From: Bacteroidales bacterium
Lineage (GTDB): Bacteria; Bacteroidota; Bacteroidia; Bacteroidales; NBLH01
Length of the DNA stretch: 8,665 bases
Direction: 5' to 3'
NCBI GenBank assembly: GCA_029933755.1
Contig: JAOZNO010000120.1
Span: 1 to 8,665, forward strand
The notes under the pieces are model-generated. The model saw only the letters and a program-made list of their open reading frames with translations. It was not told the origin of the DNA and made no database searches. The position numbers were made by a program, and so were the translations under genes. Position 1 is the first letter of the stretch. Each line of letters starts with the position of its first letter. This document shows, piece by piece, positions 1 through 6,642 of the stretch.

Positions 1-87
1 AAACTCCTGGCTGAGCAGTGTAGTGTTTTCAAACATAAGAATGTCTGTGGAAAAAAAAACAAATAAAATAATTAATGATTTAAACAT
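1..87 (-). CDS. Possible 5' end of a divergent gene with a signal-peptide-like N-terminus (partial)
   Basis: Reading leftwards from an ATG at 87-85, 29 codons stay open to the window edge. The peptide begins MFKSLIILFVFFSTDILMFE, with a Lys at position 3 followed by a hydrophobic run, as in a secretion signal or membrane anchor. A second in-frame ATG lies at 36-34. No clear TAnnTTTG promoter or Shine-Dalgarno site precedes it. The Phe run comes partly from an A-tract at 51-59, which would give Phe in any case, and two plus-strand frames are also open across the same bases, so the 3' end of a rightward gene is an alternative. The product cannot be named from 29 residues. If real, the gene is transcribed divergently from nqrA. 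Confidence 0.35.
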   Translation of the reverse strand, partial: MFKSLIILFVFFSTDILMFENTTLLSQEF

Positions 88-330
88 CTTCGGTAGTCTT
101 TATTATTATATACATTAACGAAGAAAGCTTATTTTTTCATATTAAGCTAAATGTTTTTGATGAAATTTACCAATAAAGGTCTTTTTTTTAGGGTTGTAAG
201 CATCTATATATGTATATATTAATGTGAATTATTAAACACCTTGTTTAAAATGAATCTAAATAGCAGAAATCGATAAAAAAAGCTGTATTTTTTTTACTTT
301 TGCACAAATGTTAAATAATTAAGGGTTAAA
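88..330. other. AT-rich intergenic region upstream of nqrA
   Basis: This stretch has no convincing ORF. It holds the nqrA promoter near its right end, a 6-bp inverted repeat AGCTTA/TAAGCT (126-131 and 143-148), an alternating AT tract around 204-220, and an A7/T8 pair flanking GCTGTA just before the -7 box (274-295). None of the palindromes can be tied to a known regulator. If the left-edge minus-strand gene is real, this is a divergent promoter region. Confidence 0.6.
295..302 (+). promoter_or_regulatory. Bacteroidota-type -7 promoter element for the nqr operon
   Basis: TACTTTTG fits the TAnnTTTG -7 consensus of the Bacteroidota primary sigma factor. It lies 28 bp before the nqrA ATG, which implies a short leader of roughly 20 nt. 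The usual TTG-type -33 element is not visible at the expected distance, so the promoter may be weak or activator-dependent. The transcript would cover nqrA to nqrF. Confidence 0.6.
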
Positions 331-1683
331 ATGTCAAAAGTTATAAAAATAAAAAAAGGCTTAGATATCCATTTAAAAGGACGAGCTGAGAAAGTGCTTG
401 TAGATCTTGGGATATCGGCAAACTATGCAGTAAAGCCTACTGACTTTGAAGGGCTGACACCAAAATTAATGGTGAAAGCAGGGCATGAGGTTAAAATAGG
501 TACACCACTATTTTATGATAAGTATAAGCCCGAAATTTTATTTACCTCACCAGTGAGTGGTACTGTTTCGGAAATAAATAGGGGCGAGAGACGACGAATT
601 TTGGAAGTTATCATAAAAGCGGATGAAAAATCTGAGTATGAAGCTTTCACTAAAGCCAATCCTAAGGATCTTCAAAAAGATGAAATTAAAGAGAATATTT
701 TAAAATCAGGATTATGGCCAGCTATTAGACAAAGGCCTTATGCTATTATAGCAAATCCGTCAGATACTCCTATATCAATCTTTATTTCAGGTTTTGATTC
801 TGCGCCATTAGCACCGGATTACGAATTTGCCTTAAACGATGATATGAACGATTTTCAGACCGGGGTAGATGCTCTTAAAAAAATAACAGATGGAAACGTA
901 AATCTAATTCTACACCAGGAGTTAAATGCGGGCGGCTTATTTAAATCAGTCAAAAATGTTGAGTTTCATGAGTTTAGCGGTCCGCATCCTGCAAGTACAA
1001 TTGGAGTTCAAATTAATAATATCAAGGCTTTAAATAAGGGTGAAATTGTTTGGTATGTAAATCCAATTGATGTTGCAAAAATTGGAAAATTATTTAATGA
1101 AGGAATTTTTGATTCTACTAAAATAATTGCTCTTACCGGTTCTGAGGTAAAAATGCCTCAATACTTTAAGATAACAGATGGTGCAGACTTACTGTCAATT
1201 GTGCGCGATAATGTAAAAAGTGGTGATGTACGTTATATTTCAGGAAATGTGCTAACTGGCGAAAAACTTGAAAAAACAAATTTCCTTAGCTATTACGATT
1301 ACCAGCTAACAATAATTCCTGAAGGAAATCAGCCTGAATTTTTAGGTTGGGGAACACCGGGTTTTGGTAAGTTTAGTATGACAAGAACTTTCTTTTCGTG
1401 GCTAAATCCTAAAAAAGAAATGACTTTAGATTCGAACTTACATGGAGGTGAGAGACCTTTTGTTGTGACCGGTGAATTTGAAAAAGTTTTCCCTATGGAT
1501 ATTTATCCTATGCAATTATTAAAAGCAATAATAATTGAGGATATCGACTTGATGGAACAACTTGGAATATATGAGGTGGCTGAAGAAGATTTTGCTTTGT
1601 GCGAAGTGATAAATACTTCAAAAATTGAAATTCAAAAACTCGTAAGACAAGGTATTAATGTAATGATTAAAGAATTTAGCTAA
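331..1683 (+). CDS. nqrA: Na+-translocating NADH:quinone reductase subunit A
   Basis: NqrA is the peripheral, cytoplasmic-face subunit of Na+-NQR and is implicated in quinone binding. The 450 residues match the usual family length of about 446. The N-terminus IKIKKGLDI (residues 5-13) is the standard NqrA opening. Residues about 41-98 form the barrel-sandwich, biotinyl/lipoyl-like part (GLTPKLMVKAG, then SPVSGTVSEINRGERR). GPHPAST at 217-223 is a family motif, and the C-terminal third carries the ERPFVVTGEFEKVFPMDI block and an ALCE segment typical of NqrA. Its presence separates this operon from the related Rnf complex, which has no NqrA. A purine-rich AAGGG (321-325) sits 5 bp before the ATG and supports this start. 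It is the first gene of the operon, and nqrB begins 7 bp after its stop. Confidence 0.97.
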   Translation: MSKVIKIKKGLDIHLKGRAEKVLVDLGISANYAVKPTDFEGLTPKLMVKAGHEVKIGTPLFYDKYKPEILFTSPVSGTVSEINRGERRRILEVIIKADEKSEYEAFTKANPKDLQKDEIKENILKSGLWPAIRQRPYAIIANPSDTPISIFISGFDSAPLAPDYEFALNDDMNDFQTGVDALKKITDGNVNLILHQELNAGGLFKSVKNVEFHEFSGPHPASTIGVQINNIKALNKGEIVWYVNPIDVAKIGKLFNEGIFDSTKIIALTGSEVKMPQYFKITDGADLLSIVRDNVKSGDVRYISGNVLTGEKLEKTNFLSYYDYQLTIIPEGNQPEFLGWGTPGFGKFSMTRTFFSWLNPKKEMTLDSNLHGGERPFVVTGEFEKVFPMDIYPMQLLKAIIIEDIDLMEQLGIYEVAEEDFALCEVINTSKIEIQKLVRQGINVMIKEFS

Positions 1684-1690
1684 TATAAAT

Positions 1691-2854
1691 ATGAAGGCAT
1701 TAAGAAATTATATAGATAAAATAAAACCAAACTTTGAAAAAGGTGGAAAGCTGGAAAAGTGGCAGTCCGTTTTTGATAGTTTTGAAACTTTTTTGTATGT
1801 ACTGGGAGATACAGCACCAAAAAAAGGTGCGCATATTAGAGATGCTATTGACATGAAGCGTGTAATGAGTGTAGTTGTTATTGCATTAGTACCCGCTTTA
1901 TTATTTGGAATGTGGAATGTTGGTGAATTCCATTTCCTTTCTCTGGGTGAAGATGCTTCATTCATGGAGAAATTTGGACACGGATTTATAAGAGTCATAC
2001 CATTGGTTTTGGTTTCTTATATTGCCGGACTGGGAACCGAATTTGTCTTTGTTTATATAAAAGGACATGAAATTGAAGAAGGTTTTCTTGTAAGTGGATT
2101 GTTAATCCCATTAATACTCCCTGTTGATGTTCCTTTATGGATGGTTGCACTAGCTACTATTTTTGCAGTAATTTTTGGTAAAGAAGTATTTGGTGGAACA
2201 GGAATGAATATTGTAAACCCTGCTTTATTAACCAGGGCTTTCTTGTTTTTCGCCTATCCTTCAAAAATGTCAGGTGACACCATTTGGGTTTCTGGCCTTT
2301 CAGGGGGCGAAGGAGTTGTAGACGGTTTTTCAGGAGCTACACCATTAGCAAGTGCTGCTGCCGGGGCAATGGATAAACTTCCATCTACCATGGATATGTT
2401 TATGGGATACTTGCCTGGTTCAATAGGTGAAACATCAGTTTTGGCTATTTTAATAGGAGCTGCTATTCTGTTATTTACAGGTGTAGGTAGTTGGAAAATA
2501 ATGCTATCAGTATTTGCAGGTGGTTTCGCTATGGCACTCATATTAAACGTTTTTGCTGCTGATACGAATCCATATATGGCACTTCCTGCCTATCAACATT
2601 TATTGCTGGGTGGCTTTGCTTTTGGTGCTGTATTTATGGCAACTGATCCGGTAACGGGTGCTCAAACTGAAACAGGAAAATGGATTTATGGATTCTTAAT
2701 TGGATTTATCGCAATTATTGTTCGGGTGGTAAATCCTGCTTATCCTGAGGGTGTTATGATGGCAATTCTGCTTATGAATGTGTTTGCACCACTTATTGAT
2801 CATTACGTAATACAGTCAAATATAAAGAAACGATTAAAGCGTGCGAAAGCTTAA
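1691..2854 (+). CDS. nqrB: Na+-translocating NADH:quinone reductase subunit B
   Basis: NqrB is the large integral membrane subunit. It carries covalent FMN and riboflavin and is considered the main Na+ pathway. The 387 residues contain about nine to ten hydrophobic segments (for example 58-75, 102-123, 131-144, 149-167, 248-265, 270-289, 301-320, 331-349 and 354-373). The flavinylation site is DGFSGATPLA, with Thr217 of SGAT as the FMN-phosphothreonine; it corresponds to Thr236 in Vibrio cholerae. The blocks KEVFGGTGMN (164-173) and NPALLTRAFLFFAYP (176-190) are strongly conserved in NqrB/RnfD. The protein is somewhat shorter than the roughly 415-residue Vibrio form, mostly in the N-terminal and loop regions. 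It starts 7 bp after nqrA, without an obvious Shine-Dalgarno site. ApbE, encoded downstream, should attach the FMN. Confidence 0.97.
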   Translation: MKALRNYIDKIKPNFEKGGKLEKWQSVFDSFETFLYVLGDTAPKKGAHIRDAIDMKRVMSVVVIALVPALLFGMWNVGEFHFLSLGEDASFMEKFGHGFIRVIPLVLVSYIAGLGTEFVFVYIKGHEIEEGFLVSGLLIPLILPVDVPLWMVALATIFAVIFGKEVFGGTGMNIVNPALLTRAFLFFAYPSKMSGDTIWVSGLSGGEGVVDGFSGATPLASAAAGAMDKLPSTMDMFMGYLPGSIGETSVLAILIGAAILLFTGVGSWKIMLSVFAGGFAMALILNVFAADTNPYMALPAYQHLLLGGFAFGAVFMATDPVTGAQTETGKWIYGFLIGFIAIIVRVVNPAYPEGVMMAILLMNVFAPLIDHYVIQSNIKKRLKRAKA

Positions 2855-2873
2855 ATATTAAAATTTTACAATA

Positions 2874-3590
2874 ATGGATACAAACGGAAATTTATATACA
2901 TTTATTTATGCATCAGTCCTTGTGATTGTTGTTGCTGCAGCGCTTTCTTTTACGGCATTACAGTTGCAGCCTCTTCAGGAAATGAATGTAAAGAATGAGA
3001 AAATGCAGAATATTTTAACTTCTGTACAAGTTGAAAGTACTGCTGAAACTGCAAATGAGATTTTTACAAAATATATTACAAAAAGCTTTGTAATCAATTC
3101 TGAAGGAAAAGAACTTGAAGGTAAACAGGCTTTTGATATTAATTTAAAGCAAGAATATAAGAAAAAGTTAGAAGATAGAGTTTTACCTTTATATGAAGCT
3201 ACCTTAGATGATGGCAGCAACATTCTGGTAATTCCACTAACAGGTAAAGGTCTTTGGGGACCAATTTGGGGATATATTGCCTTAAAAAGTGACATGAACA
3301 CTGTATTTGGAGCCGTTTTCGATCATAAGGGCGAAACACCGGGTTTAGGTGCTGATATTAATGCCCGTTGGTTTGAAGAGCCTTTCTCCGGTAAAACAAT
3401 CTATGAAGATGGAAAACTTATAGGAATTAGAGTTCATAAAGGTGGAAAAGGTGCTGCTGAAGCTGCTAAAGACACAGAACATGGTGTAGATGCCATTTCA
3501 GGAGGAACAATAACAAGTAAAGCACTTGAAGAAATGGTTTTTGATTGTATTTCAAGTTATAAATCTTATTTAGAAAACAATAAAAAATAA
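2874..3590 (+). CDS. nqrC: Na+-translocating NADH:quinone reductase subunit C
   Basis: NqrC carries a covalent FMN on a domain outside the cytoplasmic membrane, held by an N-terminal anchor. One hydrophobic helix (about residues 9-29) precedes a soluble FMN-binding domain. The motif HKGETPGLGADI (151-162) is characteristic of NqrC/RnfG. The attachment site is DAISGGTITS, so Thr212 would carry FMN; it corresponds to Thr225 in V. cholerae. Here the motif is SGGT where the textbook form is SGAT, but the Asp206 and Thr212 positions of the ApbE recognition pattern remain. Length 238 is close to the usual 250-260. It lies 19 bp after nqrB and 6 bp before nqrD, inside the operon. Confidence 0.96.
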   Translation: MDTNGNLYTFIYASVLVIVVAAALSFTALQLQPLQEMNVKNEKMQNILTSVQVESTAETANEIFTKYITKSFVINSEGKELEGKQAFDINLKQEYKKKLEDRVLPLYEATLDDGSNILVIPLTGKGLWGPIWGYIALKSDMNTVFGAVFDHKGETPGLGADINARWFEEPFSGKTIYEDGKLIGIRVHKGGKGAAEAAKDTEHGVDAISGGTITSKALEEMVFDCISSYKSYLENNKK

Positions 3591-3596
3591 TAATCG

Positions 3597-4220
3597 ATGA
3601 GTTCAAAAAAATTAAAACTTTTAAGCGACCCTATAAATCTAAACAACCCGATAACGGTTCAGGTGTTGGGTATTTGTTCTGCGCTTGCAGTTACTGTTAA
3701 GCTAGAGCCGGCTGTTGTTTTGTCTTTGTCGGTTTTCTTTGTGCTGGCTTTTGCGAATGTTATTATTTCATTGCTTAGAAATACAATTCCTTCAAGAATT
3801 AGAATTATTGTTCAGTTAGTAATAATTGCTGCTCTGGTAATTCTTGTCGATCAGGTATTAAAAGCTTATGCATATGATGTTAGCAAACAACTGTCTGTTT
3901 TTGTTGGTTTAATAATCACCAACTGTATAATTATGGGTAGACTAGAGGCTTTTGCTCTGGGAAACAAACCATGGCCATCTTTTCTCGATGGTATTGGTAA
4001 TGCAGCAGGATATGGACTAATTCTAATTATCGTTGCTTTTTTCAGGGAACTACTTGGTTCAGGCTCACTTTGGGGAATTCAGGTAATACCAGATAGCTTT
4101 TATAATTTAGGATATGAAAATAACGGTTTTATGATTTTACCTCCTATGGCATTAATGGTTGTTGCCGTTATTATTTGGGTACAAAGATCAAAGTCAAAAG
4201 AATTAGTAGAAACAAATTAG
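3597..4220 (+). CDS. nqrD: Na+-translocating NADH:quinone reductase subunit D
   Basis: NqrD is an integral membrane subunit that pairs with NqrE in an inverted, pseudo-symmetric arrangement; together they hold an iron-sulfur centre in the membrane. The 207 residues (Vibrio about 210) are almost entirely hydrophobic, with about six membrane helices. Cys27 in LGICSALAVT and Cys110 in TNCIIMGR match the two cluster-ligand cysteines of Vibrio NqrD (Cys29 and Cys112) with a constant offset of two. AFFRELLGSGSLWG (147-160) is another family signature. The start follows the nqrC stop by 6 bp, so translation is probably coupled. Confidence 0.96.
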   Translation: MSSKKLKLLSDPINLNNPITVQVLGICSALAVTVKLEPAVVLSLSVFFVLAFANVIISLLRNTIPSRIRIIVQLVIIAALVILVDQVLKAYAYDVSKQLSVFVGLIITNCIIMGRLEAFALGNKPWPSFLDGIGNAAGYGLILIIVAFFRELLGSGSLWGIQVIPDSFYNLGYENNGFMILPPMALMVVAVIIWVQRSKSKELVETN

Positions 4221-4224
4221 GGTA

Positions 4225-4245
4225 ATCTAAAATCTAAAATCTAAC
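4225..4245 (+). repeat. Heptamer tandem repeat (ATCTAAA x3) between nqrD and nqrE
   Basis: Three head-to-tail heptamers fill most of the 36-bp nqrD-nqrE gap: ATCTAAA at 4225-4231, ATCTAAA at 4232-4238 and ATCTAAC at 4239-4245. This is the widest gap inside the operon. The repeat lies outside both coding sequences, so a change in copy number would alter only the spacing before the nqrE start. Confidence 0.85.
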
Positions 4246-4256
4246 ATTCTGTTATA

Positions 4257-4877
4257 ATGGAAGAAATTGTAAATATATTCGTTAAGTCAATATTTATTGA
4301 TAATATGATCTTTGCCTATTTTTTGGGCATGTGTTCATATTTGGCTGTGTCTAAAACTGTACCAACAGCTACAGGGCTTGGATTAGCAGTTATTTTTGTT
4401 TTGGGTATTACCGTTCCTGTAAACTATTTAATAGAAAACTTTTTATTGAAAAAAGGAGCTCTTGAATGGATTATGGGTGATGCAGCTGCCAGTATAGATT
4501 TAAGCTTTTTAAGCTTTATTATGTTTATTGCGGTTATTGCATCAATGGTTCAACTAGTTGAAATGGTTGTAGAAAAGTTTGCACCAACATTATATTCTGA
4601 ACTTGGTATTTTTTTGCCACTTATTGCTGTTAACTGTGCTATTTTAGGTGGTGCTTTATTTATGCAGGAAAGAGAGTATACTTCAATTGTTGAAGCAACT
4701 TCATTTGCATTAGGTTCTGGTGTAGGTTGGTTTTTAGCTATTGTGGGAATTGCTGCAATACGTGAAAAAATCAGATATTCAAATGTTCCAGCCCCACTTA
4801 GAGGACTTGGAATTACCTTTATCATTACCGGCCTAATGGGAATTGCCTTTATGAGTTTTATGGGAATTAAATTATAA
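4257..4877 (+). CDS. nqrE: Na+-translocating NADH:quinone reductase subunit E
   Basis: NqrE is the partner of NqrD in the membrane, with about six helices in the opposite topology. Cys26 in FLGMCSYLAVS and Cys127 in AVNCAILGGALFM are the expected iron-sulfur ligands; the first aligns with Vibrio Cys26, while the second is about seven residues later than Vibrio Cys120, which indicates a small insertion in an intervening loop (around 63-82). The C-terminal REKIRYSNVPAPLRGLGITFI block (169-189) is typical of the family. Length 206 compares with about 198 in Vibrio. The gene starts 36 bp after nqrD, behind a heptamer repeat, and ends 19 bp before nqrF. Confidence 0.96.
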   Translation: MEEIVNIFVKSIFIDNMIFAYFLGMCSYLAVSKTVPTATGLGLAVIFVLGITVPVNYLIENFLLKKGALEWIMGDAAASIDLSFLSFIMFIAVIASMVQLVEMVVEKFAPTLYSELGIFLPLIAVNCAILGGALFMQEREYTSIVEATSFALGSGVGWFLAIVGIAAIREKIRYSNVPAPLRGLGITFIITGLMGIAFMSFMGIKL

Positions 4878-4896
4878 ACTTTTTATATTAATAGAA

Positions 4897-6153
4897 ATGA
4901 TTTTATTAAGCGTAAATATAACAGTTATCCTAATTAGTATTTCTGTATTCCTTGTCATTGTTTTATTGCTTGTGTCACTCCTTTTGTATGCTAAGGCTAA
5001 ATTATTGCCTTCAGGGGAGGTAACCCTTACTATTAATGAAGAAAAAGAAATGGTGGTTTCACCGGGTAGTACTTTACTTTCTACCCTTGGAGAAAACAAA
5101 ATACTTTTACCTTCTGCTTGTGGTGGTGGTGGAACTTGCGGCATGTGTAAGTGCCAGGTAACTGATGGAGGTGGTGATATATTACCGACAGAAAAGCCTT
5201 ACTTTTCCAGAAAAGAACAGCAAAATAATTATCGTTTAGCCTGTCAGGTTAAGGTTAAGCAAGATATGAAAATTGAAATCCCAAAAGAAATTATGGGAAT
5301 CAAAAAATGGGAATGCGAAGTTGTTTCCAATGGAAATGTGGCTACATTTATTAAAGAATTTGTTGTTAAATTACCTGAAGGTGAAACGCTGGATTTTCGT
5401 TCCGGTGGATATATTCAAATTGATGTTCCTAAAATTGAAGTTGACTTTAAGGGTATGGATATTGAAAAAGAATATCATGAAGATTGGGATAAGTTTAATA
5501 TGTGGGGATTAAAAATGAAAAATCCTGAAGAAACTTATCGTGCATACTCAATGGCCAATCACCCTGCTGAAGGTAATATTGTAATGTTGAATATTAGAAT
5601 TGCCACTCCACCATGGGATAGAGCTAAAAATGGTTTTATGGATGTGAATCCGGGTATATGTTCTTCGTATATTTTCTCAAGAAAACCAGGTGATAAAGTT
5701 ATGGTTTCAGGCCCTTATGGTGAATTCTTTATACAAGATACCAAACGTGAAATGATGTTTATTGGTGGTGGTGCCGGTATGGCTCCAATGCGTTCACATA
5801 TTTTTGACCAGTTTAAAACACAGAATACGGATCGGAAAGCAACTTATTGGTATGGTGCACGCTCAAAGCGGGAAATTTTCTACGAAGATGAATTTATTGA
5901 ATTAGATGAAAAACATGAAAACTTTACGTTTAATGTTGCTTTATCTGAACCAATGGAAGAAGATAATTGGAAAGGCTATGTAGGCTTTATTCATCAGGTA
6001 ATTTTTGATGAATATTTAAAGAATCATGAAGAACCGGAAGATATTGAATATTACCTTTGCGGACCTCCTATGATGAACGATGCAGTTCAAAAAATGCTGT
6101 ACGATTTAGGTGTGCCTGATGAGATGATTGAATTTGATGATTTCGGATCATAG
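4897..6153 (+). CDS. nqrF: Na+-translocating NADH:quinone reductase subunit F (NADH-oxidising)
   Basis: NqrF is the electron entry subunit, oxidising NADH through FAD and passing electrons to a [2Fe-2S] centre. The 418 residues (Vibrio about 408) comprise an N-terminal membrane helix (about 3-31), a ferredoxin-like domain (about 40-128) and a ferredoxin-NADP reductase-like domain (about 135-418). Cluster ligands are Cys75, Cys81, Cys84 and Cys116; an additional Cys86 sits in CGMCKC. RAYSMAN (215-221) is the FAD-binding motif, GPYGEFF (272-278) follows it, GGGAGMAPMRS (290-300) binds the nucleotide, and CGPPMMNDA (388-396) closes the NADH site. The C-terminus FDDFGS is conserved. The stop codon at 6151 overlaps a small inverted repeat. 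It is the last gene of the nqr operon. Confidence 0.97.
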   Translation: MILLSVNITVILISISVFLVIVLLLVSLLLYAKAKLLPSGEVTLTINEEKEMVVSPGSTLLSTLGENKILLPSACGGGGTCGMCKCQVTDGGGDILPTEKPYFSRKEQQNNYRLACQVKVKQDMKIEIPKEIMGIKKWECEVVSNGNVATFIKEFVVKLPEGETLDFRSGGYIQIDVPKIEVDFKGMDIEKEYHEDWDKFNMWGLKMKNPEETYRAYSMANHPAEGNIVMLNIRIATPPWDRAKNGFMDVNPGICSSYIFSRKPGDKVMVSGPYGEFFIQDTKREMMFIGGGAGMAPMRSHIFDQFKTQNTDRKATYWYGARSKREIFYEDEFIELDEKHENFTFNVALSEPMEEDNWKGYVGFIHQVIFDEYLKNHEEPEDIEYYLCGPPMMNDAVQKMLYDLGVPDEMIEFDDFGS

Positions 6154-6165
6154 CACTAAGTGCTA
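6151..6165 (+). repeat. Short perfect inverted repeat overlapping the nqrF stop codon
   Basis: TAGCACT-A-AGTGCTA is a perfect 7-bp inverted repeat; as RNA it would form a 6-bp stem with a TAA loop. Its first three bases are the nqrF stop codon. No T-tract follows, so it is not a canonical terminator, though it could protect the 3' end of the nqr message. A further small palindrome, GCAC-TC-GTGC, lies at 6180-6189. Confidence 0.5.
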
Positions 6166-6357
6166 TCTAATGTTGCTTACGCACTCGTGCAAAACTCTTA
6201 CAATATGCAGGTTGCTTAAAAGTAAATATGCAAATAAAAATATCAGAGTACTTAGCCTGATTAATTCATAAATTTATTAGGTGCTTTGTTAATTATCTAT
6301 CAATCTGTAATTTAAACATAAATGTCAAAAATATTGAAAAATGATAAACTTACCAAA

Positions 6358-6459
6358 GGTGCATTTTTTCTTTGTCGGACTCTTCGTTACAAACCTCTTG
6401 CAGTATAAACATACAACTTCAAGGTTCGACGCCTCAATTCCAACAAAGAAAAAGCGCAT
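6358..6459. repeat. ~100-bp imperfect palindrome, MITE- or REP-like hairpin element
   Basis: The two ends are inverted copies of each other. The left arm runs from TGC at about 6360 through TTTTTCTTTGTCGGA (ending 6379), and the complement of the right arm is TGCGCTTTTTCTTTGTTGGA (6459 to 6440); about 18 of 21 positions match. Symmetry continues inwards: AACCTCTTG (6392-6400) faces CAAGGTT (6420-6426), and GTAT-AAAC-ATAC (6403-6414) forms the centre. The whole can fold as one long interrupted hairpin. There is no transposase and no clear target-site duplication. From memory it resembles short dispersed intergenic elements in Bacteroidota genomes, but that was not checked. Confidence 0.6.
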
Positions 6460-6478
6460 GAATTATTCAGGTTAGATA

Positions 6479-6506
6479 GTTTTTACAAGAGTTTTTTTGT
6501 AAAAAC
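6479..6506. repeat. Perfect 10-bp inverted repeat (hairpin)
   Basis: GTTTTTACAA (6479-6488) and TTGTAAAAAC (6497-6506) are perfect inverted copies separated by the 8-base loop GAGTTTTT. The stem is AT-rich and no T-tract follows on either strand, so it is not a convincing terminator alone. It sits between the long palindrome and the terminator. Confidence 0.6.
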
Positions 6507-6529
6507 AAAATATATAGGAATGAATTAAT

Positions 6530-6564
6530 AAAAAATGCCATAACAAATTGTTGTGGCATTTTTT
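6530..6564 (+). terminator. Intrinsic terminator, probably bidirectional
   Basis: AAAAAATGCCA (6530-6540) and TGGCATTTTTT (6554-6564) are exact inverted copies. The inner bases TAACAA/TTGTTG extend the stem with one G-U pair around a short AT loop, and the T-tract continues into TTTTTTATTTATT. The A-tract on the left means it could also stop leftward transcription. It is the first strong terminator after nqrF and lies before the antitoxin promoter, so it most likely ends the nqr transcript with a 3' untranslated region of about 380-410 nt, and it insulates the next unit. Confidence 0.85.
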
Positions 6565-6617
6565 ATTTATTCGCTAGTCAGTGGATTATAGGGTAATTAA
6601 AGTTCAATAAAAAACAG

Positions 6618-6625
6618 TACCTTTG
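6618..6625 (+). promoter_or_regulatory. Bacteroidota-type -7 promoter element for the toxin-antitoxin pair
   Basis: TACCTTTG is an exact TAnnTTTG match, 17 bp before the antitoxin ATG at 6643 and 53 bp after the terminator. A -33 TTG is not evident. The leader would be only about 10 nt. Antitoxins of this kind usually repress their own promoter, but I see no clear operator palindrome next to the box. Confidence 0.6.
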
Positions 6626-6642
6626 ACTAAAATCCTATAAAA

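Larger units (their letters stand above)
6154..6642. other. 489-bp intergenic region between nqrF and the toxin-antitoxin pair
   Basis: No confident gene is present. From left to right it holds the palindrome at the nqrF stop, a plain AT-rich stretch (about 6190-6320), a roughly 100-bp imperfect palindrome (6358-6459), a perfect 10-bp inverted repeat (6479-6506), an intrinsic terminator (6530-6564) and the antitoxin promoter (6618-6625). Two tiny ORFs, of 28 codons (6322-6408) and 44 codons (6341-6475), cross the long palindrome in different frames. Neither has a recognisable domain, so they are not called as genes. Confidence 0.7.

Noticed and set aside
1708..1998. Minus-strand ORF of 96 codons inside nqrB, and similar minus-strand ORFs inside nqrB, nqrC, nqrE and nqrF
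   Set aside because: They lie wholly or almost wholly opposite strongly conserved nqr genes, show no domain or upstream signal, and have the low-complexity composition expected of antisense frames.
5273..5512. 79-codon plus-strand ORF inside nqrF
   Set aside because: It is in another frame of the conserved NqrF reductase domain, has no recognisable features, and is explained by the real gene.
331..6153. Rnf complex as an alternative to Na+-NQR
   Set aside because: nqrA is present, the last gene has the FAD/NADH reductase domain of NqrF, and there are no RnfB- or RnfC-type ferredoxin subunits.
6151..6260. Possible integron attC-like or other long inverted structure between the nqrF stop and CTTAGCC at 6251
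   Set aside because: Only a CTAAGT.CT core is shared in inverted orientation, there is no GTTRRRY-type core site, no integrase and no cassette organisation.
6256..6281. 26-bp imperfect palindrome CCTGATTAA...TTATTAGG
   Set aside because: Ten of thirteen pairs match, but in such AT-rich DNA a match of this quality is expected by chance somewhere in a gap of this length.
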